This document shows positions 13,563 to 26,159 of a DNA stretch of 64,000 nucleotides, piece by piece (positions within the stretch are counted from its first letter, which is position 1; every line of letters starts with the position of its first letter). The DNA comes from Cyanoderma ruficeps. Taxonomy: Eukaryota; Chordata; Aves; Passeriformes; Timaliidae. The notes beneath the pieces were generated by a model, which had not been told where the DNA came from, made no database searches, and saw only the letters and a program-made list of their open reading frames with translations. The stretch lies in NCBI GenBank assembly GCA_008694505.1, contig VZDJ01007755.1, forward strand, positions 11,120,596-11,184,595, given 5' to 3'. The translations under genes were made by a program, and so were the position numbers.

Positions 13563-13977
13563 TTGTCCTGGTTCTGGCCCAGGATCAGTGGGATGAGGTG
13601 GAGACAGTGAAGGCCTTGTGGAATTCAATACCATTTTACATAAGGAACATCTGAAAAGCCAGGGACAGGGGAAAGGGGCTCTTTTTCTTTCAAGAAGGAG
13701 TGAGTGTGGAAGACACAGGGTCTGTCCACCATTGTTTTTCATTGTCTTGGGCTTCATGAGCATTTGGCATGTAAATCATCTTCTCTCTGTATATTTTTGT
13801 TATTACTATAGTTGCTGTTACTGTTTGTTTCCTTATCTCAGTGCTGTTTCCAGTAAATTGTTCTTATCTCAATCTGTGATTTCTGCTTTTTTCTCCCACC
13901 TTGAGAGGGGAGGGGAGCAGGTCATGGTTTTTAATGGGAGTACTAAATTGGGGAATACCATTCCCAAACCATGATAT
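13563..13977 (+). mobile_element. Probable solo LTR of an avian endogenous retrovirus
   Basis: The block begins TGTCCTGGTTCTGGCCCAGG and ends CCATTCCCAAACCATGATA. It contains a pyrimidine-rich middle, CAGTAAATTGTTCTTATCTC and GAGAGGGGAGGGGAGCAGG. This arrangement resembles LTRs common in songbird genomes. I recognise it by pattern only. It has no internal coding region. Confidence 0.6.
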
Positions 13978-14967
13978 GAATCCAGCCACTAATGGCAAGC
14001 CAGTCAGTATTTACAATTTGTTTTATGCAATGTGTATATGATGCTGCCCATGTGGAAGGACAAATAAATACATTTTACAAATTTATGAACTTGCAAAACT
14101 AGATGTTGGCAGTGGACCATTTGCAATGGCTGTGAAATCAAGCTGCCATTTAACCTCAGTCTGAGCAAGTCTTTTTCTACTTCCTCTGGATTCCTCATAT
14201 GTATTTCTTAAGAAATATACTTGTACTGCAAAGCCTGTATCAGATTCAAGTATCTCTTCAGCTGTTTAACCACAGAATCTCAAACCATTCAGTCGCATAT
14301 TCCCTGGCTGCTCATTATAACAATATTTGCCATTTTAAGTTCCTGGATTACAGTTTGTGCTGGGTTACCTATTCGTGTCCCCACAGAGAAGACTGATCAA
14401 ATCATGTCCCTCAGCCAACTGGAGCTGAGAAAACAAAGATTTTTCATCAGTTTCCAGTTTCAGATTTCCAGTTCAAGCACAGCCTGTCTGCTATAGACTC
14501 ACATACCTATCTAAAAGGCCTTTACGTTTTGTAAAGCAGAATTAGGATTCCAAATGGAAGAATCTGAGTGCTACATACAGCCACGTTTCATGCTCTTTTA
14601 CATGTTTAGCTCCCTTTTGTTTCTTTCTCCTTTTTTCCCCCCTTATTTTGACATGTCAGCAAATGCCTCTCACTGGAAAAGTTTAAGTGTGATTAAATTT
14701 CAGTGATTAAAAGATTAAGTGTAACTTCTGTCTCTACATGAATTCATTTTAAATACTCAGGTCTGACACACCTTTAAATTTTTTCCATCTGAAATCTTTG
14801 CAACAGCAAACTGAAAGAAGTGGTTAATAACTGTATTCACATAGATATGCTCACGGTGATCCTCCCCACTTATGTTTCGGAGTTGTTTCTTGTGTGGCAA
14901 TTTCTCACACTCAAGACAAGAGTGCAAGGAAAGAAATACAGTAAATATACTGTAATAGTTGTCATAC

Positions 14968-15058
14968 ATTCCTGCAGGCATTAAGTAAACAGTCCATTGT
15001 GAGAAGTCAGGATGGACCAAAACAAAGAAAGAAAAGTGTCTAAACCCAATAATGCCAC
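14968..15058 (-). pseudogene. Possible CLC-like relic exon 8 (helix M region)
   Basis: The minus strand reads IIGFRHFSFFVLVHPDFSQ then WTVYLMPAGM and meets a GTATGA donor. CLC proteins have at this point an F-G-Y-G-x-L-F-x-F-x-x-x-(Y/F)-F-x-x-x-x-W-T helix followed by a (S/A)-(S/A)-G-(L/V/M) turn. The spacing from the first G to the W (17 residues) agrees, while W to the AG turn is one residue shorter than usual. The order is right, downstream of exon 7 on the same strand. The acceptor is unclear (a GGGTTTAG inside the block or one further upstream). No later exons were found. Confidence 0.4.
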
Positions 15059-17087
15059 CACTTACCACAAGAAAATTGCCCTTTTGTCCTGCCCATGTAT
15101 CCCACATTTGCTCACAAGCAATGAGTAAGGCCGAGATTCATCCAATCTAACTTCAGGGATGCGACTGTTGCAACCAGGTGACTGACCTCCGACCCTGTGG
15201 CCAGCAGAGAGCACTGGTACCTCCAGGAAGGTTTGGAACACATGGAATGCTCTACACATGGCCAGCCTGTCCACCCTGCACCATGGCAGATGGTGGAGAT
15301 GCAGCCAGACCGAGTTCTTTGCAGGCTGCCACTTGTGCACAGCAGGGACTCGGGATCTATGGGATTTTCTTTAAGGTTTTTTTTTCCGTTGGTACTTAAA
15401 ACTATGCTGTGTGAGAGAAAGGGTCCACTGTTTCAATTTGAATTTCTCCCCACTTATGCAAATTTGAAGTGCCTGGTCAGTATGAACAGTTAAAGACTTG
15501 TTTCTAACTTGCAAACTTATTGCTCCCCTTCTCTCATGAGTATGTTATGAAAGGATTAATACTCAGTCAATAAAAAGAAGTTCCTAGACATCCTAGCAGT
15601 ACTAGACAGCTATAAGTCTAAAGCTAATTAGATGCTCTATGGTAGAGACAGACACTGCAATCCAAATGGCTGAAGACACTTTATCAGGTCCTTCTCATTT
15701 TCCACACACACATTTTTAAGTAAACATGAATGAAACCGAAAACCTTTGAAACAGAACACAGCAGAAGGGGTTTTCACTGGCTGCTTTGCATTCACCAAAA
15801 GCAAAAGGAGTTTTTACATGAGATGACTGTGCTGCATTTCAGTGCTGCATTATTTTTCATCATAATATAGTTATGTAACAGTTATATTTCATTCAAAACT
15901 AATGTTCACGGTTTTATCTTAATTGAGATTAATTTATATTTCTATACAAATGAAGATACACCCAAAATAAATAAAAAAAAATTAGAAAATATTTCAGTAG
16001 ACATCTGGAGAAAAATTACAGGAACACACAACCAGAGTAATAATATATTTTCCAAGCACAAGGTTTCATCCCCTCTGTGGATAGCTATTAAACAGCTCAG
16101 ACAGCACATTTATGGAAACCTTTAAGCCAAGATTTAGCTGTGTGCAGTTGTGACAAGTTGTCAGACAATTGTATCTCAAGCCTTTGTTCCCCTGTATCTC
16201 AAAGATTATAAGCTTATGGGCAGAACACATCTACAACAGACAGATGAGACTGGGAGTAGTTCAGCCTTCACAAAGCTTAGGTCAGGTTTTGTTTTCGAAA
16301 ACTTGACTCTGGGACAGTTCAAACCCAGGTCAACTTTTTGCCAAAACCCTAAAGTCCAAAGGGATTTATAAGGACAGCTAGTCTGAAGCCAGTGGCTACA
16401 CATTTAAAGCAGTAGCCTATCTTCACAGCTAGGTAGAAGGGAAAATAATCCTCTCAAGTATTCCTTTAAAGTTTTGACAGCTTATGTATGAAGTACATAT
16501 GCATATATCCTTAAATTGTCCACCCTGCCCATGGAAACACTGAGCTTTTGGAATAGAAGCATTAGTCAACGTGATAAAAAAAAAAAAATTAGAAAAAGAA
16601 AGATAGCTCTGCCAGATTCTTGGCAAAACATTATCTACATTGTGATTTCCTCACAGAGAGAAAGGTGATGAATTGAGGAGAAGCAAATGCAGGCCAAGGG
16701 GCAGTAGGGCACTCAGAAGACAGCTTCTTCTAATCTATGGGCTGAAGATTAGATATTCAATTCCAGTCAAAGGAATGGTACTCCGGGTTATGTTGTGGGT
16801 GTGGAAGATACCGTGATGGGTTCTTTCCAAGTTTAAATGCAAACTGGTTTATACAAGATTATTTTTGGTTAAAGTCACTGTGACACAGTTTCTTTCAGCT
16901 GCCTCATTATGTGAGTTTATTAAAAAAAAAAAAATTGCATGGTTCTCTCTCAGATCAAACAGTTTCTTTCCTGCCTTTTTCTGCCAAGTTATAATAAAAT
17001 AAGGACTGTGACCTGAGCAGAATCTTCTAGAGCTAACAGAAAAGAAAAAACAGTCCGAATAAGAGTTCATGCCACAAAGTTAAGGTT

Positions 17088-17107
17088 AAAAAAAAAAAAA
17101 AAAAAAA
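17088..17107. repeat. A20 homopolymer
   Basis: Twenty consecutive A, followed by further A-rich sequence to about 17122. No retroposed gene body is recognisable just upstream. Confidence 0.95.
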
Positions 17108-18840
17108 GAATTAAAAAAAATACAGGATTAAGGCTAAAATATATATACTGAAAAGCTCTATAAGCACCACAGCCCTACAAAACACATGCTGTTCTCCCAT
17201 TTTCAGGTATGAGCTGGCAAGGTGCTAATCATTCCATGAACTTTTGGAGTCAGCAAGGCACCGCTTCGTAAACAACAGAAAATAACTCTTAGAGGAGTTT
17301 TCTTAGTGTTTTCTTTATGTCAGGCACTAAATATTTTCTAGATGATCTTACATTTAATTCTGTAGTGTCTTCTAACCTACTGGCTCTTACTGGCTTGTGT
17401 TGATGCATGTTTTGGTTTTTATTCCAGAGAGTAATAAACAGTGGTTTTTATGTGCTTCAGTAGTTTATGCAAGGTTTCTGTGATGTACCATGAGAAAGCC
17501 AAAGGCTTCCCAGTGGTAGGGGAAATGGCTGTCAGACATAGCACTCCATCTCCAAATTGTTAGAACAGTAATTGTTACAAACGCAACCTCTTGCAAGCAG
17601 AGGTCCTTTGGAAACCATGGCATTTCCACTAGTGGGAGTCACACGTGGGACCCCGCTCATCGCCCTGCTGGATTGAAAACTGGATTTTGGTTACAATATC
17701 TCATTGCAGTGCTCAACAGCACAGAGCCACGAACCTGTAGAAAGACAGGAGCAAAGCTATAGCACAACGTGAGGAAGGCTGGGCAGGGGAAAGACTCTCC
17801 CTAAGGCTGAGACATCCTGTTTCCTTACTGACCTTACTCACTCTTTCAAACGTGGAAGCAAAAAGCTTGCAGTGAGGTTCATCGGGGTGTGTTCCCTCAG
17901 GAGATGATGAGCAAACACAGCTGCCAACAGAAATGCCAGCATCCTGCCACTAAGAGGAGCTGAAATTCAGCTGTCATCAACAGCACGGGCATGCTCCAGC
18001 AAAGCCCTTTCACCGGAATCCCTCCTCCTCCTCTTCCTCCTACCCAGGTCAGATTTCACCTCCGATGTGCCAACACAGAGAACCCAACAGCAGATTGCTG
18101 CTCTGACCAGGATCAGGACCAGGCAGAGGAGGTGGTGGACTGCCAGAGCATACACAGAACTTCCAAGAACTAAATTAAATGCACTCTTTCTGACCCTATG
18201 GAGAGGTAAACCATTGGGAAACGTGGTTTTCACATCTGTACCTGTGGAGGCCTGTTTTCACATCTCTCTGTGGAAGAGCTTGCAGAGACTTGGTCATGTG
18301 CCTCAACCTACAGTTATTTACACTTTTAGCTCCAAAAGCTTCCTCTCTCATATTTTAAATATTGTTTTCCTCCCAGTATCATGCAGGCTTGTCAATGCAA
18401 GTCAAGGTGATTGCCTTTCTCTGAAACTTATGTATTTTTGCTGGCTGAGAGTGGAAGCTGCTGAAGGGATGTCTGGGCTGATGGGAGGAGAGCATCTCTA
18501 TAGCAAACTCACTGGTCTTCAGTCAACCAATCCTTTCTCCAATAGGCAGAGAAGAACGAGCAGAATATATATAAAAAACCAAATATGGCATACATAAAAC
18601 ATACTGGCAAGTCTGCCTGGAAGAGGGTAGAACAAAGGGGCTTCATTGTGCACCAGTTTCCCTAAAGATAGGTTATCTCAACACTTAAAAAGACTGGAAA
18701 ACTCCTCAGAAACAATTCCTCAAAAATAATGGAAATGAAGAAAACATATGACAAGCAGGCATTCAGTAAAGAAACTTGCAGAGAATCTTAAATTGCAAAA
18801 TTTATTAAAAGCCCTGAAGATTTTCTTTCTTCACATTTAA

Positions 18841-19160
18841 TCATAGAATGGTTTGCATTGAAAGGGACCTGAAAGATCATCCAGTTCCAATATCCCTGCC
18901 ATTAGCAGGGACACCTTCCACTAGACCATGACCTTGAGCACTTCCAGGGATGGGGAGTACACAACTTCCCTGAGTGATCTTGTACAGTGTCTCACCACCT
19001 TCACATTCAAGAATTTCTTCTAATATCTAATCTAAACGTGCCTTTTTTAAGTTTGAAGCCTTGCACCCCATTCTGTCGCTACATGCTCTCGTAAAAAGTG
19101 TCTCTCCAGCCTTTTTTGCAGCTCTCAGCCTGCAACTCTCTCAGCCTGTCTTTATAGAAT
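18841..19160 (-). mobile_element. CR1 LINE 3' fragment
   Basis: This starts TCATAGAATGGTTTGCATTG and runs through AGATCATCCAGTTCCAA, TCTCACCACCTTCACATTC, CTAATATCTAATCTAAACG and CTCTCAGCCTGTCTTTATAG. This is the standard antisense order of the CR1 3' region. It lies in the intron-like interval between relic exons 7 and 8. Confidence 0.93.
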
Positions 19161-19719
19161 TATTAACTTCATAACATGCTTAAACTATAACGAAAGCATA
19201 AAACTGAAAAGTATTAAAATATTCAAAATACAAGAAGCCTTTGCCTATACCCTTTCTTTTCCAATGGTATGACTCTCCCTAAAGACATATGATAACAAAT
19301 GGAAACTCCAAAGCCTAGATGTAAAGTGGCCCCATCATGTCTTAAGAGGACATTTCAAGCTCTCCATAGATTGCAAATAAATGCAAAAGCACACCAATAC
19401 AACTGCTATGTGTCACTAAGCTGATAAAGTATCATCAGAGTAGAAAAGCAGCTGGAGAGTGACTCTACAGGTAAAATACTTCAAACATAAAAACCAAGCC
19501 AAACTGAACCAAACAAAGAAAAAAACATCTCCTCTATTCTTATATATGTACCAACATTAAATACATATATGCATTTTGAAAATCCATGTTTTCTTTACTC
19601 TGTTGCACATTATTAAGTACCAGCAGGTCAGACTCACTTTTTCATGCAGCAGTTTGTGACCTGCCCTCATTAATCTCTGTAAATGTTATATAATTAAGAG
19701 AACCGTATTATTTACTTAC

Positions 19720-19908
19720 AAAGATAAACACAGTCTCCAAAAGGTTGCTTGTTTTTCTAAGGGATGATTTTGGAATTGAATTAAAGAACTGCATATGTAA
19801 TGGATTCATCTTTAGGGAAAAAAAGAAAGCTCCTAGAAGACCTCTAAACATTCCAAGGAGGATGGTTGGAATGAAGGCCAAGATGTTCATGTCCAGAAAG
19901 TTCTTAAT
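19720..19908 (-). pseudogene. CLC-like relic exon 7 (NILAFIP and GLLGA block)
   Basis: This is the best preserved block: 189 bp, 63 open codons, phase 0 at both ends. It lies between a TTTCTCCTTTCTTTGACTCAG acceptor and CTTT|GTAAGT. It includes MNILAFIPTILLGMFRGLLG, then A-F-F-F-S-L-K-M, and ends LRKTSNLLETVFIF. CLC proteins have F-I-P-x-x-x-(I/L)-G-x-x-G-G-L-L-G-A-x-F here, followed by a charged linker and LLE-like helix start. One Gly of the GG pair is Arg. This residue pattern, with good splice sites on both sides, makes chance very unlikely. Confidence 0.85.
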
Positions 19909-19991
19909 CTGAGTCAAAGAAAGGAGAAATCTGCTCTGAGCATCCTGCCAGTGACATGAATTATTGCATCCTTTCTCACAAAACCTGATAC

Positions 19992-20117
19992 CTCAAAGTA
20001 ATTTCCATGGAAGAAATAAATCTTTCCTTTTGATTTAGAGAACTCAGCTAATTCATTTAAAGCTGATCTCTTCTTGCACACCTCACAGAAGTGGAACCAA
20101 GCAGGTAGACACTGGTG
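19992..20117 (-). pseudogene. CLC-like relic exon 6 (LTW block)
   Basis: This 126-bp block (42 codons, phase 0 at both ends) lies between a TTTTCTGCTCTGTGTGCCAG acceptor and GAG|GTATCA. It begins HQCLPAWFHFCEVCKK and ends KIYFFHGNYFE. It corresponds to the CLC stretch W-N-x-x-L-(T/S)-W-x-x-F-F-C-x-M that follows FSLEE, then the connector to the next helix. The initial VSSFW-type residues are missing, unless a less typical GTGCAG acceptor further upstream is used. It joins exons 5 and 7 in frame. Confidence 0.65.
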
Positions 20118-23100
20118 CTGGCACACAGAGCAGAAAACTATGATGTACTGCACTTGCCACTGGCACTCAGCACTTCAGGTTACATCTGAATAACACAATA
20201 TAATGGCTTTAATGAGCACTTCAAAAGACTTTGCTGAATCAGAGCTTTGCTGAATGTTCATTTCTTAAGTGTCAACCTGCATCCATGTGCATTGAGATAA
20301 TTTCTAAGTAAATTTATTTAAGTAAAACTGTGGAAATTCATGCTGAGCTAGAACAACTCACAAAACAACAAATCACAGGCACAGAACATAATCTGGCAGC
20401 TGTAATAGTAATTGAATTTTCTGCTTGACTCCTCAACAAGCAGCAAGGATGAAAGTAATATCATGTTTTAATTTTATCTTCCAGGCAACAAAATGGGGTC
20501 GAGAGGTTAGTGATAACCTATTAAAAGCGGTGAGGATTTTATTTCCCTAGCCCAGGTTTAGAGTTACACAGGTTTTTGTCATGATTAGGATCTGAACAAA
20601 GTGCAAGATCATAAAATGGACAAAAAGCTACGTGCCAGGATGCAAGAATGTCACATGTCAAGAGTTGCCTGCAAAAACCCCTGAACTGGTGTAACCTCGT
20701 GGTTAGTGGATTGGACAAACCATCAGCTGTCAGCCTGACTTGAATTGCTTAAGCATGAGGTCCTCTTATTCAAATTCTATTTTCTCCTTCTTTTTCTTCT
20801 TGCCCCTAATCTTTTTCTTGTTCTTGCTACTAATAGCCTAGAGTTTAACAAATTCACCAGGTGGCTGTACTAAACATGAGTGGTATTTCCTGAAAAGAGA
20901 AATGCCAGGGTTGAAATGCATCCAAGCTTCAAGTGCTGGTCCACAAGGTTCTGCAGACAGAAGAACTGACTCTGGAAGAGGGAGAATCCCAGGAGCCATT
21001 CCCAAGCACCAGAAGCTCAACACCTGCATGTACAGTCACAGGGAGTAGGGACAGACCAAAGGTGTATTATGCCTTAGAATCAGGATTACAACAATCACCT
21101 ACATAGGTATTCTGTGTACTAAGCAAAGCTTTAATAATGCTAATTTTACCAACAGATGTAACAATATCCATCTCTTTCCACAGGCTTTAAAGAGATCTAA
21201 TATTTAAGGTGTCGAAATTCACAGGGAACAAGCTCAATTTGAAGTAGAAAAAAAAAATCTGGTTTATTTATTCAGGATCCAAATATCTTGCATTATATTC
21301 GACTTAGTTCCAATCCTGCACTAAGACTAAGAATAGACATACATGATTTTATTGTTTTTTCTCCCTACCCCCATTCTTGCTAAGGGAAAGATATACTGAG
21401 ATATTTGCTTTCAAGTACAATATGCACATTACACTGTATGTGTGTGGCAGTAAAGTCAAGAGAGTATTCCAGAGGCTGGAAATGAAAGGTGGCACAGTAT
21501 ACACTTTGTTTTTGTTGTAATATAAACCACAAGTTTTGGCCAGTCATCAAGAAAAAAAATGGTACCTACAGAGCAAGTTTCACCTTTAGAATTAATCCTA
21601 TGGTCTATGTAAAAATAAAGTGAAGTTTCCTGAAAATCTCATGCTCCGGAGTACAATAAATTCCCCTGGTAACATTATGCTAGGTAGAATGAAACTAAAA
21701 AATCCAAATAATTTCTTGAGAAACATAACCCACATGCTTTCAACTCAGTTTATTCACTGTAAACTGTGTTCTGTTAATGCCACAGATTATACAAGAAACA
21801 AAATTTCCCCTGAGCCTCATGTTCAGTGAAATGAAAATGTTTCTGCTTATCTGTACCACATTAAGAGCCGAAAACTTATTGAACCCTGCCAGAAGTTATG
21901 TTGTCAATAATTTTAACTAACTTTTCCCTCTAGTAACACTAAGAGAAGATAGAAGGAGACAGAATCCACTGCTCTTTTCAGAAAACATCCTCAACTGAGT
22001 GTTAAAAGAGCAAAGCTTATTGTAAAATAGCAACAGAAGTGAATCCACTTTCCCCTCTGCATGCATCTGTTCATTACACAATACTTTGGTTTCAGCAATG
22101 AATCTGGCTTCAGAAGGCTTGAGTTCTTCCCTGCCCATGTGGCCTCATCTTTTTGCCACAAACTTTCATCTTCTTGGTGTGTAACTGCAGTTGTTTGGGC
22201 ACCTGTTCGATGGGTTGGTCCACAGAAAGGAGTTGGGTGGAAACACAGTGCCTTCTTCACTTTACCCTGCTAAACCTGTGGTAAAGCAAATATATCAGGG
22301 AGCATGCATGCAAGAAGCATTACCCATTTTCCCAACTGAGATATAGCTACATGTGGAAAATGCCGTGATCTTTAGTTTCTGCATTGCTAGAGGGATACAA
22401 GCCAGAAGAAATTCAAAGATGAATGAAAATTATTTGGCAATTATTTTAGGAAAAAAATAGTAAAAAGTAGCAAAAAGTGGATTGGGATTCAGAACACCAG
22501 GAGTTCATTTCTAGCTCACTAATTGATCTCCAAGTCAAATACAAAGAAGGGTATTTAGGCTGGAAAAAGTGAAGATCCTGATACTGGCACTTCACTATTG
22601 AATCATCATCATGAGCAATAAAAATGAATGAAAGACATGAAAATAAAAGTAACTACTTTTAGGTGGACATAAGGTAAAAGGTTGTGTCAGGCTGGAAGGA
22701 ATAAAGCAAAAGTAGCTGAGGCTGAAGGTCACCTCCATTTTGCAACTAGGAACAAATAGTGATTGCATTTTTTCAAATGTTTAATCTGTAAGCACCAAGG
22801 AACAGGGGCACAGTACAGCAATGCCTACAACAACAACAGAGTGCTTGAGCCAACTACAGAAAGGGAGGACAGCCTATTTAAAAGCTTCTCTGCTTTTCCC
22901 TTTACTTCAAAGTATCTTCTTCTATCCAACACCAGCACAGAAAATTATCTCATGAATAGCTAATAAGCAAACAGTAGATGTTTTGTCTGTTCACTAAAAT
23001 TTAGAACAAAACGCTCTGTGTTGTGTTTAAGTGATTTCCAGATGTAAAGTGTGAAGGCTTCCATAACCCACAGATCTGATAACTGTCCATATCCCAGCTT

Positions 23101-23329
23101 TCCCCCTTCTCTCATACTGCCCCAGCAAAAACACTGGAAGAGGCAAGCCTAAACCCCTGCATCTACTTCCTCCCACACCCACACAGTACATACCCATAAC
23201 AGAACTCTTATCTCTCAAAAAATCCAAAATGACCCCTGCAAACACACCCCTAGAGAGAACAGTAAATGCCTGGTGAAAGTGGCCATCAAGCAGCAGCAGC
23301 AGGTTTGCCAGGCCAGCCCGATGTCTCAC

Positions 23330-23400
23330 TTCTTCTAAGAAGAACAAGAGTCTGCTGATGACAGCACAAAATACCAAAGCTATGCCTGCTTGTGCACCAG
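23330..23400 (-). pseudogene. CLC-like relic exon 5 (AGAAAG to FSLEE block)
   Basis: This 71-bp exon follows a long pyrimidine tract ending ATTACAG and stops at GAAGAA|GTGAGA. It encodes, after a split Ala, GAQAGIALVFCAVISR then LLFFLEE. The family pattern is AGAAAGVAAAFGAP(I/V)GG(L/V)LFSLEE. The AG-A-x-AG start and LLF-x-LEE end are kept, but the GAPxGG turn is replaced by CAVISR, removing the Gly and Pro residues that shape the ion pathway. It ends in phase 0, which matches the next exon. The 251-codon open frame across this site (23027-23782) is a read-through artefact and not a protein. Confidence 0.82.
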
Positions 23401-23966
23401 CTGTAATGAAACGGTGCCAGCAGCAGGTAGAAGTGACAAAATGTGGGTAACAGGGGTAAAAAAAAGAGAAACAAAACCCACCATCATTTCCTGTCAAAGC
23501 TTGCTGGTATATTATGGGGTTATTATAGTGCCTTGTATCTCTAGGATGTGTGTTCAGAGATGTTTGCCTTAACAAAATCCTCAGCCCCATAGCACCGTTT
23601 GGTATCACATGACAGTCAGCTGCTGAACTAGCACCAAACAGCCCAAGAACAGGCAGGTGTGCCACTTCCCACCCTGGAATAGTGCACTCACAGGAGTGAG
23701 ACACTGCAGGGAAAAAATGGTAAGACACCTTGGGATTCACTACAGAATAAGAGCACAGTCCTGGAGCCTGAAGGCTCAACATGCTGCCTCAGTCTGTAAA
23801 TGTCTGAGAAACCCACATGGAGTATGTGCCTACTCCCTTCCTGTAAAGGTGTGGAGCCCACATATGCCCCAAGGAGCAACTCCATTGCTGTAAGCAGCAC
23901 TAGGAGCTCAAATAGCAGAGATCTGCACTGTGAGCCATTCCAAGTAAAGAAAAAAAAAAGGGGGGG

Positions 23967-23967
23967 N
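23967..23967. other. Undetermined base (N)
   Basis: A single N within an A-run followed by a G-run, a typical assembly or base-calling uncertainty. Confidence 0.99.
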
Positions 23968-24757
23968 GAGGAAAATAATTATAGTATTATAAAAAAGGCA
24001 TTAATGGGCAGTCTTCCTTGAACATCTATATTATATATTTTCCCACACACAACATAATTTTCTTTCCAAAACACCCATTTTGTTCTATTAAAACAACATC
24101 CTGCATCAGACAAATGTTACATTTTTAAGGGAGGCCACAGTGTGCAAAACAGGGAAGGCTTTAGAAGGAGGAAATAAAATTATGCTTGAATTCTGCCTTA
24201 GAAAATTAGACTCAAGTCCAGCCTTTGCAGGGGTTACTGGAGTGATGCTGATACATCTAATGAACTAATCAATAGTACTGAAAATCTTATAAGACTTGCA
24301 TCCTCTGGATGTGCTACCTGACACCTCAGGGGTAATTTCTAGACATGCTGGGCATTCGGTACCAGTTGAAGTCAATGAGTGTAAAAAACACATGAGTATT
24401 TTAAAAAGTAACAAACAGCAAATTCTCAGAAAAAAAAAATCAGAGTAATCTCTAAACATCTGGAGGCCCTTTTAACTTCTCTGTAGTGTTCACAAGTTTT
24501 ATCAGACAAGGACAGGTAGCAGTGAGGATAGTGGAGAGAAAGCAAGGGAAAAAATTAAAGAGGTGTCAAAGCCCTTAACAAAGCTCACTGGTAAAGTCAC
24601 ACAATTAACTTCATATCTGATTTCCCAGCTCACAAATGCTAAGACACTTTTGTGCATGGATTTTTACTTCCATGTGGTACTTTCCCAGTGACATTGTTTC
24701 GAGCAGAAGGGAACTCAAGAGGCACTGCATGCCTCAGCACTAGCTGGGCAAGCTTTC

Positions 24758-24896
24758 CTTGGACATCCCCAACTTCTTGCTCCTGGCAGCTGTACGTGCT
24801 ACGTGTCCCACCAGTGGTATCAACAACGAAATTGGGCCCTTCCAACACATCCAGTAGAGCTCTCCAATGGAGAAGGCCTTAAGTGCCTTCAACAGC
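24758..24896 (-). pseudogene. CLC-like relic exon 4 (degenerate GKEGP block)
   Basis: The minus strand reads FSIGELYWMCWKGPISLLIP and then LVGHVARTAARSKKLGM. This aligns with the CLC block G-G-L-x-V-G-K-E-G-P-x-I-H followed by G-x-x-x-x-x-x-x-SK-x-LG. Only the final GP and the SKxLG tail survive, and the GKEGP glutamate region is replaced by CWKGP. The 5' edge is uncertain: a TTAG acceptor would give 24896, but homology starts nearer 24850. At the 3' edge the expected donor reads AAG|GAAAGC, one substitution from AAG|GTAAGC. The short exon that should lead to the next AGAAAG block was not found. Confidence 0.6.
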
Positions 24897-26159
24897 CTAA
24901 TACTTGCTGAGATACTGCTCTGCCTGTGACTGTACCTGGAATGGGTACATCTCTCAAGCCTATTCAGCACCAGAAGGTACCAGCAGAGTGGGAGTTTGTC
25001 ATCCTGGTGTTTGTAAAGAGGAGAAGTCTCACTCAGACTGGCATTTGTCTCTGCTGCTCACCAACAGCCCTCTCTGTGAAGGGGACTGCCATACAACCTG
25101 TTTCCCCCAGATGGTTCCTGACTGCAAGCTAGTGCTTCTTTCTCATTAACTGCATCCTCCACAAAAAAACAAACATTTTCTCCACTTTTCTTACCACAAT
25201 TGCTAATTTCTCCCATGAGTAACATTTTGTTTAACCAGCACATCTCAGATTTATTTAAATGACTGATCTTAAAATGCTAAAGGTAAAGGACATCCCATCT
25301 CTTCTTTTTGATGCTTTTTTGATTTACTTTTAAGCTACAGATAGTTCACAAGTGACTGTTCATTCAAATTCTGGTTTTTGAGCAAATTAACACACAGGAT
25401 TCTCTTTTTTTATCATTATTTTAAAAGACCAAATAAGGTTTTATATGTTAACAGGACAATAAATATCATCCAGAAGTCATAAAGTGGTTGCATTTTCTTT
25501 TCCTGGAAACTAATGTGATTAATTTCAGTAGAACTGCTCAAAAGAGAGTTTATGAGCATTATCTCACAGAGATTCGTGAGGAGAGCCAGACTAAAAAAGT
25601 GTCACAATCAATTTACTTTTTCAAAACTCAAAAAATAAGGCAAAGACCCACTGTGAACACTGGGCAATCCCCATAATCTCTTTATTCCTGGGACAGCATC
25701 ATTAACTTAAGGATGAAGTCCATGAGTAAAAATCCTGCTTTTTCTCCCTCCTTATACAGCCCAGAAAGCAATGGGAAAACATCTTTTGTATTAATGTATT
25801 AAACAACTTGTGAACTTTCATTTAATTAAAAAAAAACTTTAAAGCTGTTTAATTAAACAACTTCCTTCTAATTAGAGTGGTGGCTTTTTCCCCCATTCCA
25901 AAGTGACAAACAGCAGGAATGCTGAAAGATTGCTGGTGCAGCATCTCTGTTTCCCTTCCAGAGGCAATGGGGTCACCAGTGACCCACCAGACAATGCTGG
26001 GGCATCGAGGGCAGGGGTGGGGTGGCCCTCACAGAGCCCCACATCTCTGCCCATCACTTACTTTTTAGCTGGTGAAGACTGGGAGGTGGCTGCCAGTGGT
26101 GTCCAACTGCAGCTGGCTCAGGCCACAGCCCAGGAGAGCACTAAAAGTGCTGTTGTATA

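Noticed and set aside
19636..19676. Small AG...GTGAGT-bounded block as an extra CLC exon
   Set aside because: It would leave an intron of under 50 bp after the GLLGA exon and encodes no family motif.
23027..23782. 251-codon minus-strand open frame, the longest in the window
   Set aside because: Only its central 23 codons match CLC proteins, and they are bounded by an ATTACAG acceptor and a GTGAGA donor. The rest of the frame reads through intron-like sequence with no family motif.
25058..25243. EPSGG-containing frame as the missing CLC EPxAAGSG exon
   Set aside because: The following residues do not match, there are no splice sites, and the true SGxPE exon is at 28254-28399.
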